The position numbers and the translations under genes were made by a program. The notes beneath the pieces are model-generated. The model was not told the DNA's origin and did no database searches. It saw nothing but the letters and a program-made list of their open reading frames with translations. A stretch of DNA of 64,000 nt, taken from the NCBI RefSeq assembly GCF_026241135.1, contig NZ_JAPFGA010000006.1:64369-128368 (forward strand), in the 5' to 3' direction. Source of the stretch: Galbibacter kalidii. GTDB lineage: Bacteria > Bacteroidota > Bacteroidia > Flavobacteriales > Flavobacteriaceae. Of the stretch, positions 30,070 to 39,160 are shown one piece after another (positions within the stretch are counted from its first letter, which is position 1; each line of letters begins with the position of its first letter).

Positions 30070-31950
30070 ATGAAAAAATTACTCATACTTACATTATTTA
30101 TCACGTTTCAACTTTCAGCGCAAGTTGAAAAAATAGAACCGCCTTTTTGGTGGAGTGGAATGAACAACACCGAACTGCAATTGTTGGTGTATGGAGAAAA
30201 CATTTCAGAACTTCAACCCGAATTTTCGGATGGTATTGCCATTGAGAAAATCAAAAAAGTGGAAAATCCGAATTACCTTTTTGTAACGATTGATACTGAA
30301 AATGTGAGTCCGAAGACGGTACAACTTCAGTTTAAAAAAGGGAAGAAAATTGTTCAGGAATTCGATTATGAATTTAAAGAGCGAGCTGAAAATTCCGCAG
30401 GAAGAAAAGGTTTTGACAGCTCGGATGTTATCTACCTCTTGATGCCCGATCGTTTTGCCAATGGCAATCCGAAAAACGACAGTACAAAAAACACCGCTGA
30501 AAAAGCTGACAGGGAAAACAATGGTGGTCGCCACGGGGGCGATATCGAAGGCATCATTCAGCATCTGGATTATATTGAAGAACTCGGCGCTACTGCTATT
30601 TGGAGTACACCGCTTTTGGAAGACAACGAGCCACGGTATTCCTATCACGGTTATGCGCAGAGCGATTATTACAAAATCGATCCGCGTTTTGGCAGCAACG
30701 ACGATTACAAGCGTTTGGCCGATGAGCTTCATAAACGTGAAATGAAATTGTTGATGGATTATGTGACCAATCACTGGGGAAGCAAACATTGGCTGATTCA
30801 AGATCTGCCTTCCAAAGATTGGATTCATATTTGGGAAAACAGCAACCTTGATGCCAATGGTCGCGATGGCTTTCAGCGAAGTAATTATAGAATGACGACA
30901 CAGTTTGATCCCAATGCATCACAAGCTGATGCCGAAGGTTGTATGAACGGTTGGTTCGACACCACTATGCCTGATATGAACCAAAGCAATCCGTTGGTGT
31001 TGAATTATATGGTACAAAATGCCATTTGGTGGATAGAATTTGCCGGATTAGATGGTTTTCGCGTGGATACCTATTCCTATAATGACAAACACGGTATAGC
31101 CGAATGGACCAAACGTATCATGGATGAATACTCGAACTTCAACATTGTAGGTGAAGTGTGGATGCACGATCAGGCGCAAATGGCCTATTGGCAAAAAGAC
31201 AGTAAAATAGGTGCAATAGACGGTTACAACTCACATTTACCTTCGGTAATGGATTTTACGCTTCACGATGCCATCATGCAGGCCTTTGACGAGAACGAGC
31301 AAGGTTGGGATACTGGAGCCATGCGGTTTTATGATAATTTTGCCAACGATTTCTTGTATCCAAATATCAACAATTTATTGGTTTTTGCCGGAAATCACGA
31401 TACGCAACGTATCCAGACTGTTTTTGGTGGCGATGTAAATAAATACAAATTGGCCATGACCTTGATTGCTACTGTTCGCGGGATTCCGCAGTTGTATTAT
31501 GGCGACGAAATCGGAATGGAAGGTGATAAAGGCAAAGGCGATGGTGATATCCGTAGGGATTTTCCCGGAGGTTGGAAAGGTGATACAGATCCCGATAACT
31601 ATCGGGACGCTTTTACTGCTGAAGGAAGAACTGAGACACAAAAGGAATATTTCAACTTCACCAAAAAACTGTTGAACTGGCGTAAAAACAAGGTGGTAAT
31701 TCATTCAGGAAAAACCACGCATTATATTCCGCAGGACAATGTGTATGTGTATTTCAGATATAATGATGAGGAAACCGTTATGGTGGTACTGAACAATTCC
31801 GATAAAGAACAAAGTGTAGGTTTGAAGCGTTTTTCAAAGCATATTCAGGATAAAAAATTAGGAAAAGAAGTGATATCCGGACAAGAATTTACGCTGAATG
31901 AACCCTTGAAAGTGGAAGCCAAATCGGCACTAATATTTGAGCTAAAATAA
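30070..31950 (+). CDS. GH13 neopullulanase/cyclomaltodextrinase (SusA-like)
   Basis: Signal peptide, N-terminal beta domain, MDYVTNHWG, GFRVDTYSYND, FAGNHDTQR. Confidence 0.94.
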   Translation: MKKLLILTLFITFQLSAQVEKIEPPFWWSGMNNTELQLLVYGENISELQPEFSDGIAIEKIKKVENPNYLFVTIDTENVSPKTVQLQFKKGKKIVQEFDYEFKERAENSAGRKGFDSSDVIYLLMPDRFANGNPKNDSTKNTAEKADRENNGGRHGGDIEGIIQHLDYIEELGATAIWSTPLLEDNEPRYSYHGYAQSDYYKIDPRFGSNDDYKRLADELHKREMKLLMDYVTNHWGSKHWLIQDLPSKDWIHIWENSNLDANGRDGFQRSNYRMTTQFDPNASQADAEGCMNGWFDTTMPDMNQSNPLVLNYMVQNAIWWIEFAGLDGFRVDTYSYNDKHGIAEWTKRIMDEYSNFNIVGEVWMHDQAQMAYWQKDSKIGAIDGYNSHLPSVMDFTLHDAIMQAFDENEQGWDTGAMRFYDNFANDFLYPNINNLLVFAGNHDTQRIQTVFGGDVNKYKLAMTLIATVRGIPQLYYGDEIGMEGDKGKGDGDIRRDFPGGWKGDTDPDNYRDAFTAEGRTETQKEYFNFTKKLLNWRKNKVVIHSGKTTHYIPQDNVYVYFRYNDEETVMVVLNNSDKEQSVGLKRFSKHIQDKKLGKEVISGQEFTLNEPLKVEAKSALIFELK

Positions 31951-31953
31951 ATT

Positions 31954-32005
31954 CTTTGCGCCTCTGCGTCTTTGCGAGAAATAATATTACTTAAAACACG
32001 CAAAG
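31954..32005. repeat. CTTTGCG-type intergenic repeat
   Basis: CTTTGCG CTCTGCG CTTTGCG ... CGCAAAG. Confidence 0.6.
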
Positions 32006-32020
32006 AGAAAGCTAACAATT

Positions 32021-33889
32021 ATGAAACAAACAATCGTATTAAGCTTATTAGTTTTATATTTATTTTGCACTTGCAAGACAGAAAAAAAAGTGAAAGAAGA
32101 TAACAGCACAGACAAAGTGACCAAAAAAGTAGTCTATCAGGTTTTTACAAGACTTTTTGGTAATACAAATACCACTAACAAACCTTGGGGAACGATAGAA
32201 GAAAACGGGATAGGTAAATTTGCTGATTTTACTGATCAGGCTTTGCAGGAGATAAAAGAGCTGGGGATTACCCATATTTGGTATACAGGAGTGCCGCATC
32301 ATGCTTTGGTAAACGATTATACACAATACGAAATTTCCAATGACGATCCGGATGTGATAAAAGGCCGTGCCGGATCTCCCTATGCAGTAAAAGATTATTA
32401 CAATGTAGATCCCGATATGGCTGTGGATCCTGCCAATCGCTTGGAGGAGTTCAAACAGTTGATCGCCCGCACACACAAGACCGGACTGAAAGTGATTGTC
32501 GATATTGTGCCCAATCACGTAGCGAGAAAATATGAAAGTACCTCAGTTCCGGAAGGGGTAGAAAGTTTTGGTGCTTCGGATGACACTTCGGTAACCTATA
32601 AAAAGAATAACAATTTTTATTACAATCCCGGAGAGGAATTTGAAGTACCGGAATGGGAAAACGGTTATCAACTGCTTGGCGGGGAAAAACATACATCAGC
32701 TGATGCAAAATTTGTGGAGATTCCCGCAAAATGGACAGGAAACGGTTCACATCTTTCTCAGCCGAATTTTAATGATTGGTATGAAACCGTAAAGATCAAT
32801 TATGGGGTTTCACCCGATGGTGATAGAGATTTTGATTCCTTGCCGGAAGGTTTTGATAAAGCATCCTACAAAAAGCATTTTCAGTTTTGGAAAGATAAGG
32901 AAGTACCCGATTCATGGAAGAAATTCAAGGATATTGCCTTGTATTGGGTGGAAATGGGAGTGGATGGTTTTCGTTATGACATGGCCGAAATGGTGCCGGT
33001 GGAGTTTTGGAGCTATATGAATTCAGCCATAAAAATGGAAAATCCTGATGCTTTTTTAATGGCAGAAGTCTATCAACCCGATTTGTACAGGGATTATATC
33101 CGTCTTGGGAAAATGGATTACTTGTATGACAAGGTGGACATGTACGATTCCATTGCTCATATTATGAAAGGTTACGGTTGGACAGATCACATTCCTGTAG
33201 TGCGGGATAAGTTTACCGATATTGAGCCGAACTTACTTTATTTCCTGGAAAATCACGATGAGCTTCGCTTGGCGAGTCCGCAGTTTTTGGGTGATGCCCG
33301 AAAAGCCAAGCCGGCCATGGTGACTTTAGCTACTATCGGCACCGGGCCTTTGATGATTTACTTCGGACAGGAAGTAGGGGAAGATGCTGAAGAAGATGGT
33401 GGTTTTGGTGATCCCGGACGCACATCAATTTTTGATTATGTGGGTGTTCCACATCATCAACGATGGATGAATGATGGGAAGTTCGACGGCGGACAATTAT
33501 CCTCTTCAGAAAAAGAATTGCGTGATTTTTATAAGCGTTTGCTCAATTTTACAATCAAAAGCGAAGCTTTAACGGGAGATTCCCGTGAAATTCATTATTA
33601 CAACAAAGAGCATACAGAAAATTACGACCACAGGGTGTTTTCTTTTGTGCGTTGGAAAGGAGATGAGAAACTTTTGGTTATTTCCAATTTTGATGCTGAA
33701 AATCACTGTGAGTTTGAATTGAAAATCCCAGAAGACATTATAAAAGAATGGGATTTGGAAGAGGGAAGTTATGTGTTGACCGATCAATTATTCGGAGAGC
33801 AAAAAGCAGATTTGATATTAAGAAATGGTAAAGGAAGCGTGAAAATAGCGCTCAATCCGTTGCAATCGTTTATTTTTAGACTTGATTAG
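32021..33889 (+). CDS. GH13 alpha-amylase, lipoprotein
   Basis: lipobox LFCTC; VIVDIVPNHVAR, GFRYDMAEMVP, LENHDELR. Confidence 0.93.
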   Translation: MKQTIVLSLLVLYLFCTCKTEKKVKEDNSTDKVTKKVVYQVFTRLFGNTNTTNKPWGTIEENGIGKFADFTDQALQEIKELGITHIWYTGVPHHALVNDYTQYEISNDDPDVIKGRAGSPYAVKDYYNVDPDMAVDPANRLEEFKQLIARTHKTGLKVIVDIVPNHVARKYESTSVPEGVESFGASDDTSVTYKKNNNFYYNPGEEFEVPEWENGYQLLGGEKHTSADAKFVEIPAKWTGNGSHLSQPNFNDWYETVKINYGVSPDGDRDFDSLPEGFDKASYKKHFQFWKDKEVPDSWKKFKDIALYWVEMGVDGFRYDMAEMVPVEFWSYMNSAIKMENPDAFLMAEVYQPDLYRDYIRLGKMDYLYDKVDMYDSIAHIMKGYGWTDHIPVVRDKFTDIEPNLLYFLENHDELRLASPQFLGDARKAKPAMVTLATIGTGPLMIYFGQEVGEDAEEDGGFGDPGRTSIFDYVGVPHHQRWMNDGKFDGGQLSSSEKELRDFYKRLLNFTIKSEALTGDSREIHYYNKEHTENYDHRVFSFVRWKGDEKLLVISNFDAENHCEFELKIPEDIIKEWDLEEGSYVLTDQLFGEQKADLILRNGKGSVKIALNPLQSFIFRLD

Positions 33890-33907
33890 TTTTAAACAGC
33901 CTGAGAA

Positions 33908-34657
33908 ATGCGAAGAATCTTTTTTTGTAGTGTATTTTTGATGTTCATGCAAAGTTGTGAACAGATGAAACAAGAACCCATAGTGATTGGACACAGAGGT
34001 GCCAGGGGACATGTAATTGAAAACAGTTTGCCTTCGGTGCAAAAAGCACTCGACCTTAATTCCGATGGGATTGAGATTGATGTTTTTAAGATTGCTGATG
34101 GAACCATTGTTGTTTTTCATGATGATACAGTCGATAGGCTTACCGATGCAACCGGTCCGATTGAAAAATATACCAAAAAAGAGTTGGATACCCTTACTTT
34201 GGAAGGTGGAGTGAAAATACCTACGCTGGAGGAAGTATTGGATTTGATGGACAAAAAAGCAATGTTGAACATCGAGTTGAAAGGTTCCGGAACAGCCAAA
34301 GATGTAAACAGGATAGTGAAAAAATATATCGCTGAAAAAGGCTGGAAATTATCCGATTTTCTTATTTCAAGTTTTAAGTGGGATGAGCTAGAGGAAATGA
34401 GGGAAGTGAATGACGATATTGCGATAGGAATACTGACAAGTGAAGACCCCGTGGAGGCTTTGGAAGTAGCAGACGAACTGAACGCAGTAGCAATTCACCC
34501 CAACTATAAAAAATTGACTGCTGAAAATGTGAAAAAGATTCAGGAAGAAGACTTGAAAGTCTATGTATGGACGGTCAATAAGCCTTCAGATATCAAAACA
34601 ATGAAATCTTTTGGAGTGGATGGAATCATTACCGATTTCCCGGAAAGGGTACAATAA
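33908..34657 (+). CDS. Glycerophosphodiester phosphodiesterase
   Basis: VIGHRGARGHVIENSLPSVQKALDLNSDGIEIDVF. Confidence 0.95.
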   Translation: MRRIFFCSVFLMFMQSCEQMKQEPIVIGHRGARGHVIENSLPSVQKALDLNSDGIEIDVFKIADGTIVVFHDDTVDRLTDATGPIEKYTKKELDTLTLEGGVKIPTLEEVLDLMDKKAMLNIELKGSGTAKDVNRIVKKYIAEKGWKLSDFLISSFKWDELEEMREVNDDIAIGILTSEDPVEALEVADELNAVAIHPNYKKLTAENVKKIQEEDLKVYVWTVNKPSDIKTMKSFGVDGIITDFPERVQ

Positions 34658-34669
34658 GGTTTTGGTTAT

Positions 34670-35473
34670 TTAAACCTTAACTTTTGCTTCAAATACGGTT
34701 AACGCTTTTCCTTTAATCTCTACTTTGTTATCAGCTAACTTTACCTTCAATTTGCCTGTTCGTTTTGATAATTGTAACGAATCCATTTCTGCCTTTCCCA
34801 GTTTTTCTGCCCATAAGGGAGTCAAAGCACAATGAGCCGATCCGGTAACCGGGTCTTCGTTAATGCCAACTCCGGGAACAAAACACCTTACTACAAAATC
34901 TGCCGGATAGGAATCGCTTTTGGCAGTAACCATTAAATGGGAAAATGCACTGGTTTTCATCTGTTCAAAATTGGGCGATGCATTTACTATTTGTAGTTCG
35001 TTTTCGGCGACGGCAACTACCCAATTATACTTGCTGGTGTAGACCTCAAGCGGCTGAAAACCTACAATGGTTTTAAAGCCATTAGTAGGGATGTCAATTT
35101 TGTTTAGCGGGTATTTAGGAAAAACCATTTTTATCCAATCCCCTTCCTTGGTGATGGTTAAATTTCCGCCTCGAGCTTCAAATTCTATGGTTTCATCCTC
35201 TTTTTTGAGTTTGTTTTGGTAAATAATATGCGAACTCGCCAAAGTAGCATGTCCGCACAAGGGCACTTCTTTAGTAGGGGTAAAATACCTTATCTGAAAT
35301 TTTTCTCCTTTTGGAATCACAAAGGCGGTTTCGGAAAGGTTCATTTCCTTAGCCATGTTTTGCATCCACTGGGAAGAAACACTTTCGTCAACAATCATCA
35401 CCCCGGCAGGGTTTCCTTTGAAAACTTCTTCGGTAAAAGCGTCTACCTGATATATGGTTTTGTTGTTTGTCAT
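34670..35473 (-). CDS. PhzF-family isomerase/epimerase
   Basis: YQVDAFTEEVFKGNPAGV, LCGHATLASSH, DPVTGSAHCAL. Confidence 0.93.
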   Translation of the reverse strand: MTNNKTIYQVDAFTEEVFKGNPAGVMIVDESVSSQWMQNMAKEMNLSETAFVIPKGEKFQIRYFTPTKEVPLCGHATLASSHIIYQNKLKKEDETIEFEARGGNLTITKEGDWIKMVFPKYPLNKIDIPTNGFKTIVGFQPLEVYTSKYNWVVAVAENELQIVNASPNFEQMKTSAFSHLMVTAKSDSYPADFVVRCFVPGVGINEDPVTGSAHCALTPLWAEKLGKAEMDSLQLSKRTGKLKVKLADNKVEIKGKALTVFEAKVKV

Positions 35474-35555
35474 TTTATGGTTTTAATGAGAAATTGTTCA
35501 TTATAAATGATATTGTAAATATAACAAATGTCTTAAACTGACCATCCTAAATCCC

Positions 35556-35563
35556 TACCTTTG
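35556..35563 (+). promoter_or_regulatory. -7 box TACCTTTG, 5 nt from ATG
   Basis: ccctacctttgcgaccATG. Confidence 0.6.
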
Positions 35564-35568
35564 CGACC

Positions 35569-36813
35569 ATGATTTTTGATGTACTCATAGTTGGTGGCGG
35601 AGCTGCCGGGTTTTTTGCGGCTATTCAAATAGCGGAACGGAATCCGAACCTTAAAGTTGTTATCCTTGAACGTGGCAAAGAGGTACTGACCAAGGTAAAA
35701 ATATCCGGAGGCGGACGATGTAATGTTACCCATGCTGAGTTTGTCCCCAACGAGTTGACAAAATCATACCCAAGAGGGGAAAAAGAATTGCGGGGACCTT
35801 TCCACACTTTTGCAAGCGGCGATACGATGGCTTTTTTTGAAGAGCGGGGTGTGGCATTAAAGATTGAAGAAGACGGACGTATATTTCCGCAAGCAAACAC
35901 TTCACAAGCCATAATCGACTGTTTTATGGAGGAAATAAATAGACTTGGCGTAAAACTGAATACTCAATGTGGCGTAAAAAACATAGCACAACTTGAAGAT
36001 AAAACCTGGAAATTAACAACAACCCAAGGCGAATTCTTATCCCGTAAATTAATGGTCGCTTCAGGAAGCAATCCTAAAATATGGAAGTTACTTGAAAATT
36101 TAGGTCATACCATTGTTCCCCCGGTACCTTCACTGTTTACTTTCAATATAAAAGACCCCAGAATCAACGGACTTATGGGACTTTCTACTCCGGCTACGGT
36201 TCAGCTATTGGACAGAAAAGGAGCGCCATTGAAAATCGACAGTACCAAAAAAAACATTGCCGGTGGACCTTTGCTTATCACACATTGGGGAATGAGCGGT
36301 CCGGCTATTTTGAAATTGTCCGCTTGGGGTGCACGGGTATTACACGAACACGATTATCAGTTTAAAATCAAAGTAAACTGGCTTCAACATTATTCTTTTG
36401 AGGAAACTTTAGAACAATTAAAAGAAATAAAAACCGATGAAGCCAGAAAAAGAGTCTTCAATACACGTCCGTTTGACCTGCCAAAACGTTTATGGTTCCG
36501 TTTTTTGGAAGAATTGGGATTTGATAAAAATGTAAAATGGGCAGAAGTGAGCCATCAATTACTGCGCCAACTGGCCAAAGAATTGACTGAAGCTGAATTT
36601 TCAGTAAACGGGAAGAGCACTTTTAAGGAAGAGTTTGTTACCGCAGGAGGGATAGACTTGAAAGACATTAATTTTAAAACTTTCCAGAGCAAACGGTGTG
36701 AAAATTTGTATTTGGCGGGCGAAGTTTTGAATATTGATGCTATCACCGGCGGATTTAACTTTCAAAATGCGTGGACAGGGGCGTTTGTTGCCGCACAGGA
36801 TATATCAAAATAA
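35569..36813 (+). CDS. HI0933/YhiN-family FAD-dependent flavoprotein
   Basis: DVLIVGGGAAGFFAAIQIAE, KISGGGRCNVTH, TAGGIDLKDIN, GEVLNIDAITGGFNFQNAWTGAFVA. Confidence 0.95.
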   Translation: MIFDVLIVGGGAAGFFAAIQIAERNPNLKVVILERGKEVLTKVKISGGGRCNVTHAEFVPNELTKSYPRGEKELRGPFHTFASGDTMAFFEERGVALKIEEDGRIFPQANTSQAIIDCFMEEINRLGVKLNTQCGVKNIAQLEDKTWKLTTTQGEFLSRKLMVASGSNPKIWKLLENLGHTIVPPVPSLFTFNIKDPRINGLMGLSTPATVQLLDRKGAPLKIDSTKKNIAGGPLLITHWGMSGPAILKLSAWGARVLHEHDYQFKIKVNWLQHYSFEETLEQLKEIKTDEARKRVFNTRPFDLPKRLWFRFLEELGFDKNVKWAEVSHQLLRQLAKELTEAEFSVNGKSTFKEEFVTAGGIDLKDINFKTFQSKRCENLYLAGEVLNIDAITGGFNFQNAWTGAFVAAQDISK

Positions 36814-36852
36814 TATATTTTTTATATATTTGATATATTAATTATATATATT

Positions 36853-37098
36853 ATGGGAAAGACAAAAAAACTGATAGAATTGGACGACAAGGCCATTAAA
36901 GCCCTTGAAAAACAGGCTAAATTGGAAAAAAGATCGCTTAAAAACTATATGGAATGGTTGTTGGAAGACACTGCACAGCGCTATAGCGAACCTTCGGAAG
37001 AATATAAAGCAATGATGGATGATATGTTGGAACGAATGAAAAACGATGAGATTAATTTTATATCTGTAGAAGAAGTGCGTGAAAAATATGGCTTATAA
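36853..37098 (+). CDS. Antitoxin-like small protein
   Basis: 81 aa, charged, overlaps downstream toxin; palindromic AT-rich operator just upstream. Confidence 0.75.
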   Translation: MGKTKKLIELDDKAIKALEKQAKLEKRSLKNYMEWLLEDTAQRYSEPSEEYKAMMDDMLERMKNDEINFISVEEVREKYGL

Positions 37099-37357
37099 AA
37101 TTATTATTTCACCAGAAGCGTATCGTGAACTTGATTTAGCTGAATGTTATTTTAAATTTAAAGGACTTTCAAAAGAATTTTTGGAAGATTTCAACATTCA
37201 ATTAAGTTATCTAGAACAAATGCCATTGTCTAGACAAAAACGATATAAGAATATTAGAATTCACCTTTTTGATAAATTTTCATACTCTATTCATTATGTG
37301 GTCATGGGATATGAAGTTCGTGTTTTACACATTCTGAGTCAAAAACAGGGTTTTTAA
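37088..37357 (+). CDS. RelE/ParE-superfamily toxin
   Basis: MAYKIIISPEAYRELDLAECYFKFKGLSKEFLEDF...YSIHYVVMGYEVRVLHILSQKQ. Confidence 0.85.
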   Translation: MAYKIIISPEAYRELDLAECYFKFKGLSKEFLEDFNIQLSYLEQMPLSRQKRYKNIRIHLFDKFSYSIHYVVMGYEVRVLHILSQKQGF

Positions 37358-37404
37358 ACCGAAAATGCTTTATACAGCCTACTGCAAATCGATGTTAAAC
37401 TTAT

Positions 37405-37412
37405 TATCTTTG
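37405..37412 (+). promoter_or_regulatory. -7 box TATCTTTG upstream of mevalonate-decarboxylase gene
   Basis: ttattatctttgtgcagataaagatATATG. Confidence 0.55.
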
Positions 37413-37427
37413 TGCAGATAAAGATAT

Positions 37428-38558
37428 ATGGACGCACAACAATTCATTCCAAACCCCTACATTTATTCCGTAGAGAAAGGGAAGGTTTCATGGCAATCGC
37501 CAAGTAATATTGCCTTGGTAAAATACTGGGGGAAAAAGCAGGATCAGATTCCGACCAACCCATCTATTAGTTTTACGTTGAATGATTGCAAGACGATGAC
37601 CTCACTTACATTCACCAAAAAAGAAAATGATGGTAATTTCTCTTTTGAAGTCTATCTGGATGGGGAGAAAAAAGATAGTTTTAAGCCTAAAATCGAAACT
37701 TTTTTTAAGCGGGTGGAAAGTTACTTACCATTTTTAAAGGATTATCATTTTAAAATTGAAACTCATAATACCTTTCCGCATAGTTCAGGAATAGCATCAT
37801 CGGCCAGCGGAATGAGTGCGTTAGCCTTATGTCTACTTAGTGTTGAACAACAATTGATAGATAAAGCTGTTAGGTCGGTCGCACCTGTCTCGACCAAAGC
37901 GTCGGGAGTCGAGACCTCAGGAAAAAAAGCCTCTTTTTTAGCGCGATTGGGCTCAGGAAGTGCTTGCAGAAGTATTGAGGGGAGCCTTGTGGAATGGGGA
38001 ACGCATCCTGAAATTGAAGGCAGCACCGACCTTTTCGGTGTAAAATATCCGTATGAGGTGCACGAGGTTTTTCAGAATTATCAGGATACTATCCTGTTGG
38101 TCGATGTGGGGGAGAAAAAAGTGAGCAGTACGGTGGGTCATAATTTGATGCACGGTCACTCCTATGCCGAATCGAGATTCAAACAAGCGGGTGAAAATCT
38201 TTCAGCCTTAAAAGATGTTTTTAAAAGAGGAGACCTCGATCGGTTTGTTGAAATTGTAGAGAGTGAGGCCTTGACGCTTCATGCCATGATGATGACCTCC
38301 TTGCCCTATTTTATTTTGATAAAACCGAATACACTCCAGATCATTGAAAAAATATGGGCTTTTAGAAAAAGTACGGGATCGAAAGCCTGTTTCACACTCG
38401 ATGCCGGAGCGAATGTACACTTGCTATATCCCGAAACCGAAAAAGATAAAGTCTTGCAATTTGTTCAAGGTGAACTCGTCGAACATTGTAAAGACGGAAA
38501 ATATATTTGCGATAGTGTCGGATTGGGAGCTCAACCGATTATTGAGAATGAAGAATGA
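37428..38558 (+). CDS. mvaD: Diphosphomevalonate decarboxylase
   Basis: SPSNIALVKYWGKKQDQIPTNPSISFTL, HNTFPHSSGIASSASGMSALAL, ASFLARLGSGSACRSIEG. Confidence 0.95.
   Translation: MDAQQFIPNPYIYSVEKGKVSWQSPSNIALVKYWGKKQDQIPTNPSISFTLNDCKTMTSLTFTKKENDGNFSFEVYLDGEKKDSFKPKIETFFKRVESYLPFLKDYHFKIETHNTFPHSSGIASSASGMSALALCLLSVEQQLIDKAVRSVAPVSTKASGVETSGKKASFLARLGSGSACRSIEGSLVEWGTHPEIEGSTDLFGVKYPYEVHEVFQNYQDTILLVDVGEKKVSSTVGHNLMHGHSYAESRFKQAGENLSALKDVFKRGDLDRFVEIVESEALTLHAMMMTSLPYFILIKPNTLQIIEKIWAFRKSTGSKACFTLDAGANVHLLYPETEKDKVLQFVQGELVEHCKDGKYICDSVGLGAQPIIENEE
37881..37916. repeat. Palindromic repeat inside mvaD
   Basis: gtctcgac (37887-37894) / gtcgagac (37908-37915). Confidence 0.6.
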
Positions 38559-38568
38559 AAGATTTATA

Positions 38569-39048
38569 ATGAAGAAGAATATACCCATATTAATATTTTT
38601 TATTTTAAGCCAAATTGGATTTTCTCAAGAAGGAAAATATTTTGGAGAAGAGTATGCTTGTACAGGAGTAAGTCCAATAAATCATTATTACTGGATTGAT
38701 TTAAAAAAAGATAAGACTTTCGAATATCATATTTTTAATAATGACGATGAATTAAGATGCAAAGAGATAAAAGGAATTTGGGAGGTTAAAAATGATACGT
38801 TGTATTTGACTAAAAATAAACGAAAAAAGTATTACTATCTGATTTCGGTTGATACAATTAAAAGCCCAACACAAGATATTTTTCATAAAATAATGACTGG
38901 ACAAGATAAGGATATCGTGAATAAAGGAATTGATGATTTTGGACTAGGAATCACTCAAATGATAAAATTAGATAAAGTACTTAAAGGAAAAACCGGTTTA
39001 ACTCGTAAAGTAATAATGAGATGGAGTAATAAAAAATACTGTCGCTGA
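38569..39048 (+). CDS. Hypothetical secreted protein
   Basis: Start adjusted to MKKNIPILIFFILSQIGFSQEG (signal peptide); ORF-track start at 38344 overlaps mvaD. Confidence 0.7.
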   Translation: MKKNIPILIFFILSQIGFSQEGKYFGEEYACTGVSPINHYYWIDLKKDKTFEYHIFNNDDELRCKEIKGIWEVKNDTLYLTKNKRKKYYYLISVDTIKSPTQDIFHKIMTGQDKDIVNKGIDDFGLGITQMIKLDKVLKGKTGLTRKVIMRWSNKKYCR

Positions 39049-39085
39049 TTTTGATTTCTGTAAAAGTAATATCTCAATTTTTATG

Positions 39086-39093
39086 TACCTTTG
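39086..39093 (+). promoter_or_regulatory. -7 box TACCTTTG upstream of GHMP kinase
   Basis: ttatgtacctttgcaatgg. Confidence 0.55.
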
Positions 39094-39160
39094 CAATGGT
39101 AAATGAAAGGTTTACAATGCAAAATTTTTCATTTTCACTTTTAATTATTCATTATAAAAA

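Noticed and set aside
30205-30828. 207-aa antisense ORF within the GH13 gene (also 25994-26485, 32060-32518, 41504-41863 antisense)
   Set aside because: Mirror ORFs of well-supported genes, with no plausible domain or start context; result of codon bias
38344-38568. ORF-track extension of the hypothetical protein into mvaD
   Set aside because: The N-terminal part is out-of-frame mvaD; the ATG at 38569 begins a clean signal peptide
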